Shown here: positions 51,090 to 59,153 of the stretch, piece by piece
Position numbering within the stretch: the first letter of the stretch is position 1
How the letters are laid out: each line of letters begins with the position of its first letter
Origin: Mucilaginibacter sp.
GTDB lineage: Bacteria; Bacteroidota; Bacteroidia; Sphingobacteriales; Sphingobacteriaceae
Length of the DNA: 64,000 nucleotides
NCBI RefSeq assembly: GCF_028288185.1
Contig: NZ_JAQBOF010000038.1
Coordinates: 1 to 64,000 of the forward strand
Direction of reading: 5' to 3'
Made by a program: the position numbers and the translations under genes
The notes under the pieces: model-generated
What the model was told of the DNA's origin: nothing
The model's input: only the letters and a program-made list of their open reading frames with translations
Database searches by the model: none

Positions 51090-52433
51090 ATGGGAAAAAC
51101 TACAAAATATATCCTTATAGCACTTGGCGTACTGGTTGTACTGCTGATAATAGGTAAAGCTACAGGCCTAATTGGTAAATCTGATAAAACGCAGGTTGCC
51201 ACAGAAAAATCTGCTGTGCGCGATATCAATGAAACCGTATCCGCCAGCGGCAAAATAAAACCGCATGTTGAAGTAAAAATAAGCCCAGAAGTATCAGGCG
51301 AGGTGGTTGAGCTGCCAATTAAAGAGGGCGATGTGGTTAAAAAAGGTCAGCTGCTTTGTAAGATACGTCCTGACATTTTAAAGTCGGGCTATGAGCGTGC
51401 GGTTGCATCATATAACTCGCAAAAAGCCAGTGTTGGTAATTCAAGCCAAATGCTAAAGCAAGCCGAAGCTACCTTTACTAACCAGTCTGCAATTTACAAA
51501 CGCAGTAAAGATCTTTATGATAATAAAGTACTTACCGCTGCTGAGTTTGGCAATGCTAAAGCCAGCTACGAAGGTGCAAAAGCATCGTTAGAAGCAGCTA
51601 AGCAAAATGTAATAGGATCTACTTATGGCTTGGCGCAATCATCAGCAACGGTTAAAGAAGCGCAGGACAACTTATATAAGACAACCATCTATTCGCCGGT
51701 TGATGGGGTGGTTTCTAAACTATCAATAGAAAAAGGCGAACGTGTTTTAGGTACTGCCCAATTTGCAGGTACAGAGATCATGACCATATCAGACCTGAGC
51801 CAGATGGATGTAAACGTTGATGTGAATGAAAACGATATTAACCGCATAGTAGTTGGCGACTCGTCAAAAATTGAGGTGGATGCCTTTTTAGGTAAAAAGT
51901 TTAAAGGTGTAGTTACAGAGATAGGCAGTTCGGCAAATGTGGTAGGTACCACTGCCGACCAGGTTACCAACTTTACAGTTAAGGTTAGGATAGATCCAAA
52001 ATCATATGTAGATCTGCTTAAAAAAACTACGGATAATCCATCACCTTTTCGTCCGGGATTAACCGCTACGGTTGATATTAATACCAATCATACCCAAGCA
52101 TTGGCGGTACCTATACAATCGGTTACTACCCGTGATGAGAAGAAGACTGACATGAATGGCCCTAAAAAAGACAATGCTAAAGTTGTTAAAACAGCAAACA
52201 ACGCACCTACTAAAGAATACGTATTTGTGTACAACGCAGGCAAAGTTAAACAGGTACAGGTAACTACCGGTATACAGGATGATATGTACATACAGATATT
52301 AACCGGCCTTAAAGCAGGAGATGAGATAGTATCTGCCCCTTACCCAGCCATATCTAAGACGCTAAAGGATGGCGATTTGGTAGAGAAGGTAGACAAGTCA
52401 AAACTGTTTACAGATAATAAGGATGGTAAGTAG
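51090..52433 (+). CDS. HlyD/MacA-type efflux periplasmic adaptor subunit
   Basis: A 447-residue membrane-fusion protein. An N-terminal anchor helix (residues ~5-27) precedes a barrel-sandwich half VKISPEVSGEVVELPIKEGDVVKKGQ, a helical hairpin (residues ~115-185), the second half TTIYSPVDGVVSKLSIEKGE and beta-barrel domains. A Lys/Asn-rich insert interrupts the C-terminal domain. It would link an inner-membrane pump to TolC, but the pump gene is not next to it; the following gene is frr. Confidence 0.92.
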   Translation: MGKTTKYILIALGVLVVLLIIGKATGLIGKSDKTQVATEKSAVRDINETVSASGKIKPHVEVKISPEVSGEVVELPIKEGDVVKKGQLLCKIRPDILKSGYERAVASYNSQKASVGNSSQMLKQAEATFTNQSAIYKRSKDLYDNKVLTAAEFGNAKASYEGAKASLEAAKQNVIGSTYGLAQSSATVKEAQDNLYKTTIYSPVDGVVSKLSIEKGERVLGTAQFAGTEIMTISDLSQMDVNVDVNENDINRIVVGDSSKIEVDAFLGKKFKGVVTEIGSSANVVGTTADQVTNFTVKVRIDPKSYVDLLKKTTDNPSPFRPGLTATVDINTNHTQALAVPIQSVTTRDEKKTDMNGPKKDNAKVVKTANNAPTKEYVFVYNAGKVKQVQVTTGIQDDMYIQILTGLKAGDEIVSAPYPAISKTLKDGDLVEKVDKSKLFTDNKDGK

Positions 52434-52570
52434 ACTATCGTAGCGAGTACAATATGCAAATTTAAAAACATTGATGGCTTAGAATTGCTTAATCCATGGG
52501 CCGAAGATAATGGCAAACCACTATAAGGCTATTTCATAGATTTTACTATTTTTGTCAAAAATATAAAGCA

Positions 52571-53134
52571 ATGAGCGAACTCATTAAGAAACAAGTAACT
52601 GATGCTAAGGCTGCAATGGACAGGGCAATTGACCATGCAGACGGCGAATTAAATAAGATACGTGCTGGCAAGGCAAGCCCATCTATGCTGGATGATGTGT
52701 ATGTTGATTACTATGGCACCGCAACTCCGCTAAGCCAGGTAGGTACGGTTAACACTCCCGATGCGCGTACGATTGTGGTACAGCCCTGGGAAAAATCATT
52801 ATTAAGCGCTATTGAAAAAGCTATTATGGAGGCTAACCTCGGTGTTAATCCTCAAAATGATGGTGTTATCATCCGCATAAATGTACCGCCTTTAACGGAA
52901 GAGCGCAGACGTGATTTGGCTAAGAAAGCCAAAGGCGAGGCCGAGAACGGTAAAATAGCTATCCGTAACGTACGTAAGGATGCTAATGAGAAAATACGCA
53001 AACTAAAAGCCGAAGGTGTGTCAGAAGACGAAATGAAAGCCGGCGAAGCCGAGATACAAAAGCTGACCGATGCCTATATTGTTAAGGTAGATCAACTATC
53101 TGAAGCTAAAGAAAAAGATATAATGACGGTTTAA
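52571..53134 (+). CDS. frr: ribosome recycling factor
   Basis: Splits post-termination ribosomes together with EF-G (187 residues, standard length). LNKIRAGKASPSMLDDVYVDYYG, PLSQVGTVNTPDARTIVVQPWE and the final helix are diagnostic. A TATTTTTG box at 52547-52554, 16 bases before the ATG, may be its own promoter, separating it from the efflux genes. A terminator follows. Confidence 0.98.
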   Translation: MSELIKKQVTDAKAAMDRAIDHADGELNKIRAGKASPSMLDDVYVDYYGTATPLSQVGTVNTPDARTIVVQPWEKSLLSAIEKAIMEANLGVNPQNDGVIIRINVPPLTEERRRDLAKKAKGEAENGKIAIRNVRKDANEKIRKLKAEGVSEDEMKAGEAEIQKLTDAYIVKVDQLSEAKEKDIMTV

Positions 53135-53154
53135 TTTAACCTGATTGTCAAATT

Positions 53155-53190
53155 AAAGGGAATGAGCTACTTAGCCGTTCCCTTTTTTTA
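53155..53190 (+). terminator. rho-independent terminator after frr
   Basis: An AAAGGGAA/TTCCCTTT stem (53155-53162 and 53178-53185) with partly paired inner bases is followed by a T-run. A TATTTTTG box immediately after it (53189-53196) may start transcription of the next gene, whose ATG is at 53216. Confidence 0.75.
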
Positions 53191-53215
53191 TTTTTGGCTA
53201 AAATCAAATTACTAA

Positions 53216-54973
53216 ATGAAAATACTACTATCATATCTTAAAGAACACCGCCGTATTGTTGTTTTTGCCTTATTCCTGGCAGCGATGAACATTGGATTTT
53301 CTTTAATGGACCCTTATATATCAGGGCGTATACTTGACACCGTTATCGGTCAAAGCGATAAACTTAATTTAAGCGCATACCTGGGTAGCGCGCTAAAACT
53401 GGTAGGCCTCGGCGTTGGCGTAGCCATGGTGTCTCGTATAGCAAAAAACTTCCAGGATTACTTTACCAATATCATTACCCAAAAAGTAGGCGCGAAAATG
53501 TATGCTGATGGGCTGAGACACTCATTGGAGTTGCCTTACCAGGTTTTTGAAGATCAGCGCAGCGGCGAAACATTGGGGATATTGCAAAAAGTGCGTACGG
53601 ATAGTGAAGCATTTATTACCGCGTTTATAGGGATATTATTTGTGAGTATAACAGGGATGAGCTTTGTTATTGTTTACTCATTATTTGTAAGCTACAAAGT
53701 TACCCTGGTGTACTTAGCTGCAATACCCATTATTACGTTTGTAAGTACATCACTAAGTAAACGAATAAAGACAGTACAGAGAAGTATATTGTCTGAAACT
53801 ACCGCGCTTGCGGGCTCTACTACAGAGTCATTAAGAAATATTGAACTGGTAAAAAGTCTTGGATTGGTAAAGCAGGAAATAAGCCGCTTAAATAGTACCA
53901 CATACAAAATCCTTGGGCTAGAGCTTAAAAAAGTTAAATATGTACGCAGCATGAGCTTTGTGCAGGGGACTACGGTAAACTTTGTGCGTAGTGTAATGGT
54001 TGTGGTGCTTTTATTGCTTATCCATGATCATACTATTACTGCGGGCCAATACCTTAGTTTGCTGTTTTATTCATTCTTTTTATTTAACCCTTTGCAAGAG
54101 TTGGGTAATGTTATTGTAGCATGGCGCGAGGCTCAGGTTTCGTTAGCTAATTTTGAGCGTATAACCAGCACACCTATTGATAAAAAGCCGGAAAAACCAG
54201 TCTTAGTAGAGAAAATAACCAAGCTAACTTTTGATAATGTAACTTTTAAGCATTTAACCGCAAATCGTAACGCGCTTAATCATATCAGCTTTGAAACCAA
54301 TACCGGTGAAACCATTGCTTTTGTCGGTCCGTCTGGTTCGGGTAAAACTACATTGGTTAAATTGCTGGTTGGTTTGTATCAGCCATTAGAAGGTGATATA
54401 ACCTATAATGATATACCAAGTAAAGAAATAGATCTAGATCAGCTACGCGAAAAAATCGGATTTGTAACCCAGGATACCCAACTATTTTCTGGTACTATAC
54501 GAGAGAATTTATTATTCGTTCGCCCCAATGCTACCGATGAGGAATGTTTGGATGTACTACAACGCGCCGCTTGTCAAACTTTAATGGCTCGCGCCAGCAA
54601 TGGATTAAATACAGTAATTGGCGAGGGTGGTGTAAAAGTTTCGGGTGGCGAGAAGCAGCGTTTATCCATAGCACGCGCCTTATTGCGCAGACCAGATCTG
54701 CTGGTGTTTGATGAAGCAACATCGTCATTAGACTCGTTAACCGAAGAGGAAATAACCGAAACTATTAAAGACGTATCAGAGTTTAATAATCACATAACCA
54801 TTTTGATAGCGCACCGCTTATCAACCATTATGCATGCCGATAGGGTGTATGTTTTGGAAAAAGGCAGGATCATCGAATCGGGCAAGCACAGCGAACTGTT
54901 AGATCAGAAAGGGTTATACTACGCCATGTGGAGACAGCAAATTGGTGAGAAAGATACTGTGGAGGTGGATTAG
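53216..54973 (+). CDS. ABC exporter with fused permease and ATPase domains
   Basis: A 585-residue half-transporter. Six helices occupy residues ~1-310, with a type IV exporter coupling pattern. The nucleotide-binding domain has Walker A GPSGSGKTT, Q-loop FVTQDTQLF, signature VSGGEKQRLSIARAL, Walker B LLVFDEATSSLD and H-loop AHRLST. It is MsbA/lipid- or drug-exporter like; it probably works as a homodimer. The substrate cannot be told. Confidence 0.94.
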   Translation: MKILLSYLKEHRRIVVFALFLAAMNIGFSLMDPYISGRILDTVIGQSDKLNLSAYLGSALKLVGLGVGVAMVSRIAKNFQDYFTNIITQKVGAKMYADGLRHSLELPYQVFEDQRSGETLGILQKVRTDSEAFITAFIGILFVSITGMSFVIVYSLFVSYKVTLVYLAAIPIITFVSTSLSKRIKTVQRSILSETTALAGSTTESLRNIELVKSLGLVKQEISRLNSTTYKILGLELKKVKYVRSMSFVQGTTVNFVRSVMVVVLLLLIHDHTITAGQYLSLLFYSFFLFNPLQELGNVIVAWREAQVSLANFERITSTPIDKKPEKPVLVEKITKLTFDNVTFKHLTANRNALNHISFETNTGETIAFVGPSGSGKTTLVKLLVGLYQPLEGDITYNDIPSKEIDLDQLREKIGFVTQDTQLFSGTIRENLLFVRPNATDEECLDVLQRAACQTLMARASNGLNTVIGEGGVKVSGGEKQRLSIARALLRRPDLLVFDEATSSLDSLTEEEITETIKDVSEFNNHITILIAHRLSTIMHADRVYVLEKGRIIESGKHSELLDQKGLYYAMWRQQIGEKDTVEVD

Positions 54974-55048
54974 CTACCTGTGTTTATTAAGGCTAATGTT
55001 TAGCGAGCAAAAGTAAGATCCGATTCGAATTACAATCATCATCTAAAA

Positions 55049-56266
55049 TCAATCCACCACCTTTACCAGGGGCATAGTAAAATAAAATTCAGAACCGGCA
55101 CCATTGCTTTCAACACCTATGGTGCCGCCATGCTTTTTAATAATTTCTGCCGATATAAATAGCCCCAACCCTAAGCCGGAGAATTTGCGGGACGACTCAT
55201 TAACCCGATAAAAGCGATCAAATATATGTTCTTGCTCATCAAGCGGAATCCCAATACCAAAATCCCGTACCGATACTTTTACTTCTTTGTTTGTTAACTC
55301 GCTTTTAACTACTACCTCCGAGGCATTAGGCGAGTACTTTATAGCATTCGACAAAAAATTACCAAGCACCTGTTCCAAACGGTTCCTTTCGCCACTGATA
55401 ATTACACTACTGTTATTTTGAAGTACAATACGATGTGTTAACGTTGTCATTTGTGTTTGCTCTACAATTTCCTCTATTAATGTGACTAAATTAATATCAG
55501 AAAATTGGTAAACCATTCTACCTGCTTGTATTTTGTTTACGTCAAGCAGGTCATCAACAAGGTCGGTTAGTTTCTTTATTTGCTTGTTAGCTTTATTAAT
55601 AAAATCACCTGCACTTGATAGCGCTGTAGCCGGTACCATCTTTTGAAGTACTTGCAAATATGCTTTGAGTGTTGTAATTGGAGTTTTTAATTCGTGACTC
55701 GCCACATTCATAAACTCATCCTTTTTTTCCATCAGGTCCTCAATAGCTTTTTTATCTTTTTCCTTTTGGATAAGCGCATCTTTTAAATGTGTGCGCATTA
55801 CATCAATTGTGGAAGCCAGTTTTTCAGCTTTGGCTACTGTCTTTTCTGCAAATGCAACTTTGGTTTTAACAGCGGAGTGTATTGACTCCTGGGTAAATAA
55901 GCTTATCAAAATTGGCGAAATTGTTTTCAGCGGAGCAACTTCGCCTGCTGATGGATTTCCTCCCAATAATATAATTATAGAATTTTCAGGCCCAGAAATG
56001 CCAATTGCCGGTAGTACCATTTGTTTTTCCGGAAAGGGTAATGAACCCGAATAGCAACCATCGTTCGGACAATTATTAATAAAAGACTGCCATGCGCAAC
56101 CATCCGGCAAGGTTTGCGGAAACCCGGGGGCCGGCAATAGAACTCCAATCTCCTGGTCGATAATAAAAACAAAAAGATAACTACAGCCAAAGTATCCGGC
56201 TAAATTTTTAGCTGCCTCAAATCGATTGTCCCGGTCATTTAAGCCGGCAATCAGCTTTAGTAGCAT
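55049..56266 (-). CDS. GAF-type cytoplasmic sensor histidine kinase
   Basis: A 405-residue soluble kinase starting at 56266, where its ATG overlaps the stop of the FIST gene (TAATG); an in-frame ATG at 56299 would lie inside that gene. Residues ~1-140 look like a GAF-type sensor, then a coiled coil (KEKDKKAIEDLMEKKDEF), the H-box NVASHELKTPITTL, the N-box NFLSNAIKYSP, and G-boxes RDFGIGIP and GLGLGLFIS. No response regulator is adjacent. It likely responds through the coupled FIST protein. Confidence 0.9.
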   Translation of the reverse strand: MLLKLIAGLNDRDNRFEAAKNLAGYFGCSYLFVFIIDQEIGVLLPAPGFPQTLPDGCAWQSFINNCPNDGCYSGSLPFPEKQMVLPAIGISGPENSIIILLGGNPSAGEVAPLKTISPILISLFTQESIHSAVKTKVAFAEKTVAKAEKLASTIDVMRTHLKDALIQKEKDKKAIEDLMEKKDEFMNVASHELKTPITTLKAYLQVLQKMVPATALSSAGDFINKANKQIKKLTDLVDDLLDVNKIQAGRMVYQFSDINLVTLIEEIVEQTQMTTLTHRIVLQNNSSVIISGERNRLEQVLGNFLSNAIKYSPNASEVVVKSELTNKEVKVSVRDFGIGIPLDEQEHIFDRFYRVNESSRKFSGLGLGLFISAEIIKKHGGTIGVESNGAGSEFYFTMPLVKVVD

Positions 56267-57432
56267 TACTCCGGAATTACACAAACTACCGCGGTGCAAT
56301 TTTGAAATCCGCTAAATTGCCCGGTAACACGTGCTACCTGTCCATAAGTATTGCACCCGGCATAACTAACGCCGTTTAAGGTCTCGCTAACTTTATCAAG
56401 CTCGTAATTAAACTCCTTGCCCATCCTTAGCCTGGTGGCTACGCAATCAAAAAAAAGAGCGACATTGGGTTTATGATCGCCCAGCTGTTTAACGGCACCT
56501 ATTGCTGCATTCATTGCAGCATTCTTAGAGCAGTCATTATCAGTCTCCATAAAGCTCACATATGTTCCAATGGGAATGTCGCTCGCCATTGTAATCGAAC
56601 CATCGGGCAAAACGCTAAGCGGAACCCTTAATTTATAATCGTTACCTATTTCTATTCCCAATATATTGTGAAGGAAAAAAGGAATTGGATCTTCAGGAAT
56701 AAATGTTTGCCCGGTAGTGGCTGCGTGCTCAATAAATAATTCGACAGCGGGCCGTGCATTTAAGCTCACCAGTTTCATGCCATCGGTTTCTGTTACGCGC
56801 ATCCGTGCGCCCACAGGTTTCCAGCCATGTGCAGCACCCACTCCAATAGGTTTATTTGACAAAATTTCTAACAATACAACAGCATCTGTATATGTTTCAG
56901 TGCCAAAAAAAACATGCGTTTTTTGAAAATTGGCGTTATCGCCGGCACCTCCGCCAAAAAACTGGTATTTACCCATCGTTTTTTCGGTAAGCAGTTCAAT
57001 CATTTCGTCGGTGTAACCCGACAGGGCATCAGCAAATATCATTGCCGAATAATATTGGTATTGATACTCATGAACAGGTGACAGCACATTAAATAAATTC
57101 TCGGCCACCTTTTCCCGGTTTCCCTGTATCCCTTCTGCAACTCCTGCAGTAAATTTGAGCTCGTCAGAATATATAGCCACAGCACATGCAGAGTCTGTGC
57201 CAAAATCGCCGGATGTAAACTCGCCGGCGGAAGAGCTTCCTATCAGTATTTCCGGGTTGCAGGTTTCTTTTAACGCTTTTAAAAGCAAGCTATAATCATA
57301 TACAGATGAAGCAAAAACTATTACCACATGCGGTTTATTGTCAGCTAATTTATCAATTATTTTTTGTCCGAGTTCGCGGCCAGCTAACAGGCCATCGCTT
57401 AAAACGGTAAATACTACTGCTGATTGGGTCAT
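56266..57432 (-). CDS. FIST domain signal-transduction protein
   Basis: A 388-residue protein with FIST_N (about residues 20-225, including IVFASSVYDYSLLLKALKE and ILIGSSSAGEF) and FIST_C (GVGAAHGWKPVG onward to NTYGQVARVTGQFSGFQNCTAV). FIST proteins are predicted sensors of small ligands such as amino acids and are often paired with signalling enzymes. Here it is translationally coupled to a GAF histidine kinase, so it probably supplies the input. Confidence 0.92.
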   Translation of the reverse strand: MTQSAVVFTVLSDGLLAGRELGQKIIDKLADNKPHVVIVFASSVYDYSLLLKALKETCNPEILIGSSSAGEFTSGDFGTDSACAVAIYSDELKFTAGVAEGIQGNREKVAENLFNVLSPVHEYQYQYYSAMIFADALSGYTDEMIELLTEKTMGKYQFFGGGAGDNANFQKTHVFFGTETYTDAVVLLEILSNKPIGVGAAHGWKPVGARMRVTETDGMKLVSLNARPAVELFIEHAATTGQTFIPEDPIPFFLHNILGIEIGNDYKLRVPLSVLPDGSITMASDIPIGTYVSFMETDNDCSKNAAMNAAIGAVKQLGDHKPNVALFFDCVATRLRMGKEFNYELDKVSETLNGVSYAGCNTYGQVARVTGQFSGFQNCTAVVCVIPE

Positions 57433-57623
57433 AAAGGAAATTTAGACTATTGAGTCGTAATACTATAATCAACAAACTGATGAAAAGTTTTATATTTTAA
57501 GCATTAACAGATCCAGTTGGCCTAAGTGACCGTAAATAATGAAATTCCTTTATAGCTTAGATTGAATTTCGACGGGGTTGAAGGGTTCCCGCTGTTTTTC
57601 AGATAACAGGGCGATTAAGTTTT

Positions 57624-58922
57624 TTATACAGCTATCTCCTTTTTAACTTCGGGCGCTGATATCTGGTTTAATGATAACGGTATCAGCTTTTTAGTTTTAA
57701 AGTAAGTGATGCTTACAATAAGTAAAGTCATACTACCGCCAAACAGTACAGACGGTACCGTACCTAATAGCTTTGCCGCTGTACCCGACTCAAAAGCACC
57801 AATCTCATTAGATGAACCGATAAACATTTGATTTACTGCTGATACTCGTCCGCGCATACTATCAGGCGTTAGTATCTGCATAATGGTGCCGCGTATCAAT
57901 ACACTAATGCTGTCGAATCCACCCTCGGTAAATAAAAATAAAAGCGACAGGTAGAAATTATGGGATAAAGCAAAGCAGATGATGGATAAGCCAAAGCCGG
58001 TTACCGCTATCAATAAATTGCGCCACGGTTTACCCATAGGCGATATACGCGCCATAGCCAGCATAACCAGTACCGCGCCTAATGATGAAGTGGCGCGCAT
58101 TATACCTAAGCCTTGCGGACCTACATGCAATATCTCGTTAGCAAATACCGGCAGCAATGCTACCGCGCCGCCAAAAAATACCGAGAACAGGTCTAAACTC
58201 ATAGCGCCTATCATCATTTTGTTGTGGAATACAAAGTGTATGCCCTCTGATAAGCTTTCCCAAATACTTTCTTTGGGGACATATACCGGCGGATATCTTT
58301 TCAGGAAAAACACGCAAACCAGCGCCACTATCAGGAATATAATGATAACACTAAAAGTTGCCGTTATACCATAAAAGCCATATATCAACCCTCCAAACAA
58401 TGGCCCCAAAATAGAGGCTATTTGCCAGCTTGAGCTGTTCCAACTGCTGGAGTTGGGGTAGACTTCTTTCGGTACACTATGTGCCATAATGGTAAAAGCA
58501 GCCGGGTTATAAAACGCGCGTGCTACACCATTGCAAAAAACCATTACGTATAATATAGGAATGATCCATCCGACATGAATATAGGCTTCCATACTTTTTA
58601 GGGTGATGGTAAACATTACGATGGAGGAGAACAATACCGCGAAGAACACAAATAACAGCATCTTCTTTTTCTCGGATTTATCGGCAATGTACCCCCCATA
58701 CAAAGCAATACCTATTGATGGTATAGCTTCGGCCAGGCCTATCAGACCCAAAGCAAATGCACTTTTGGTTAACTGATAAACATAAAAGCCTAAAATAACG
58801 GCCTGCATTTGGTAAGCAAACGTGAAGAAAAACTTCATGCCCAGGTATGAGCGGAAATCTTTATAACGTAAGGCTATAAAAGAATCATTTTTAGGTAAAG
58901 GTTGACTATCCGTATCTGCCAT
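57624..58922 (-). CDS. MFS transporter (MFS_3/EntS-like)
   Basis: A 432-residue major facilitator protein with about twelve helices. LAEAIPSIGIALYGGYIADKSEKKK contains the loop 2-3 G-x3-D-(K/R)-x-(K/R) type motif, and the first helix block reads FRSYLGMKFFFTFAYQMQAVILGFYVY. The MFS_3 group exports siderophores, macrolides and similar compounds; the substrate here is unknown. A long inverted repeat separates it from recG upstream. Confidence 0.88.
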   Translation of the reverse strand: MADTDSQPLPKNDSFIALRYKDFRSYLGMKFFFTFAYQMQAVILGFYVYQLTKSAFALGLIGLAEAIPSIGIALYGGYIADKSEKKKMLLFVFFAVLFSSIVMFTITLKSMEAYIHVGWIIPILYVMVFCNGVARAFYNPAAFTIMAHSVPKEVYPNSSSWNSSSWQIASILGPLFGGLIYGFYGITATFSVIIIFLIVALVCVFFLKRYPPVYVPKESIWESLSEGIHFVFHNKMMIGAMSLDLFSVFFGGAVALLPVFANEILHVGPQGLGIMRATSSLGAVLVMLAMARISPMGKPWRNLLIAVTGFGLSIICFALSHNFYLSLLFLFTEGGFDSISVLIRGTIMQILTPDSMRGRVSAVNQMFIGSSNEIGAFESGTAAKLLGTVPSVLFGGSMTLLIVSITYFKTKKLIPLSLNQISAPEVKKEIAV

Positions 58923-59000
58923 TAAACAAAATTACAATTCAGAAATTAAGATTGAAGATTATTTGAAATAAATACTAGCGGATGACTTAAAATGCGCGCC

Positions 59001-59147
59001 GGTTACTCACCCGGTCTTTGCTTCGCTCGACCACCCACTCTTCGCCTTTGGCGGAAAGAGGGTTATAATATTCATTGATTAATCAGCCCTCTTTCCCGCT
59101 TGCGGAAGAGAGGGCCGGCAAGCGAAGCGATGTCGGGGTGAGTAACC
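59001..59147. repeat. long imperfect inverted-repeat element downstream of recG
   Basis: Arms of about 61 bases, 59001-59062 (GGTTACTCACCCGG...) and 59087-59147 (...GGGGTGAGTAACC), enclose a 24-base AT-rich centre. Each arm carries nested GC-rich hairpins, such as TTCGCCTTTGGCGGAA. The element ends six bases from the recG stop. It has no reading frame. It looks like a dispersed non-autonomous palindromic element and may end recG transcription. Confidence 0.8.
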
Positions 59148-59153
59148 GCAGAC

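Noticed and set aside
55049..56299. Histidine kinase start at 56299
   Set aside because: It would lie inside the FIST gene; the ATG at 56266 forms a TAATG junction and begins a sensible N-terminus.
58923..58975. Another heptamer array before the MFS start codon
   Set aside because: Words such as AATTAAG and ATTGAAG loosely fit a period of seven, but variation is too high and no inverted partner is seen.
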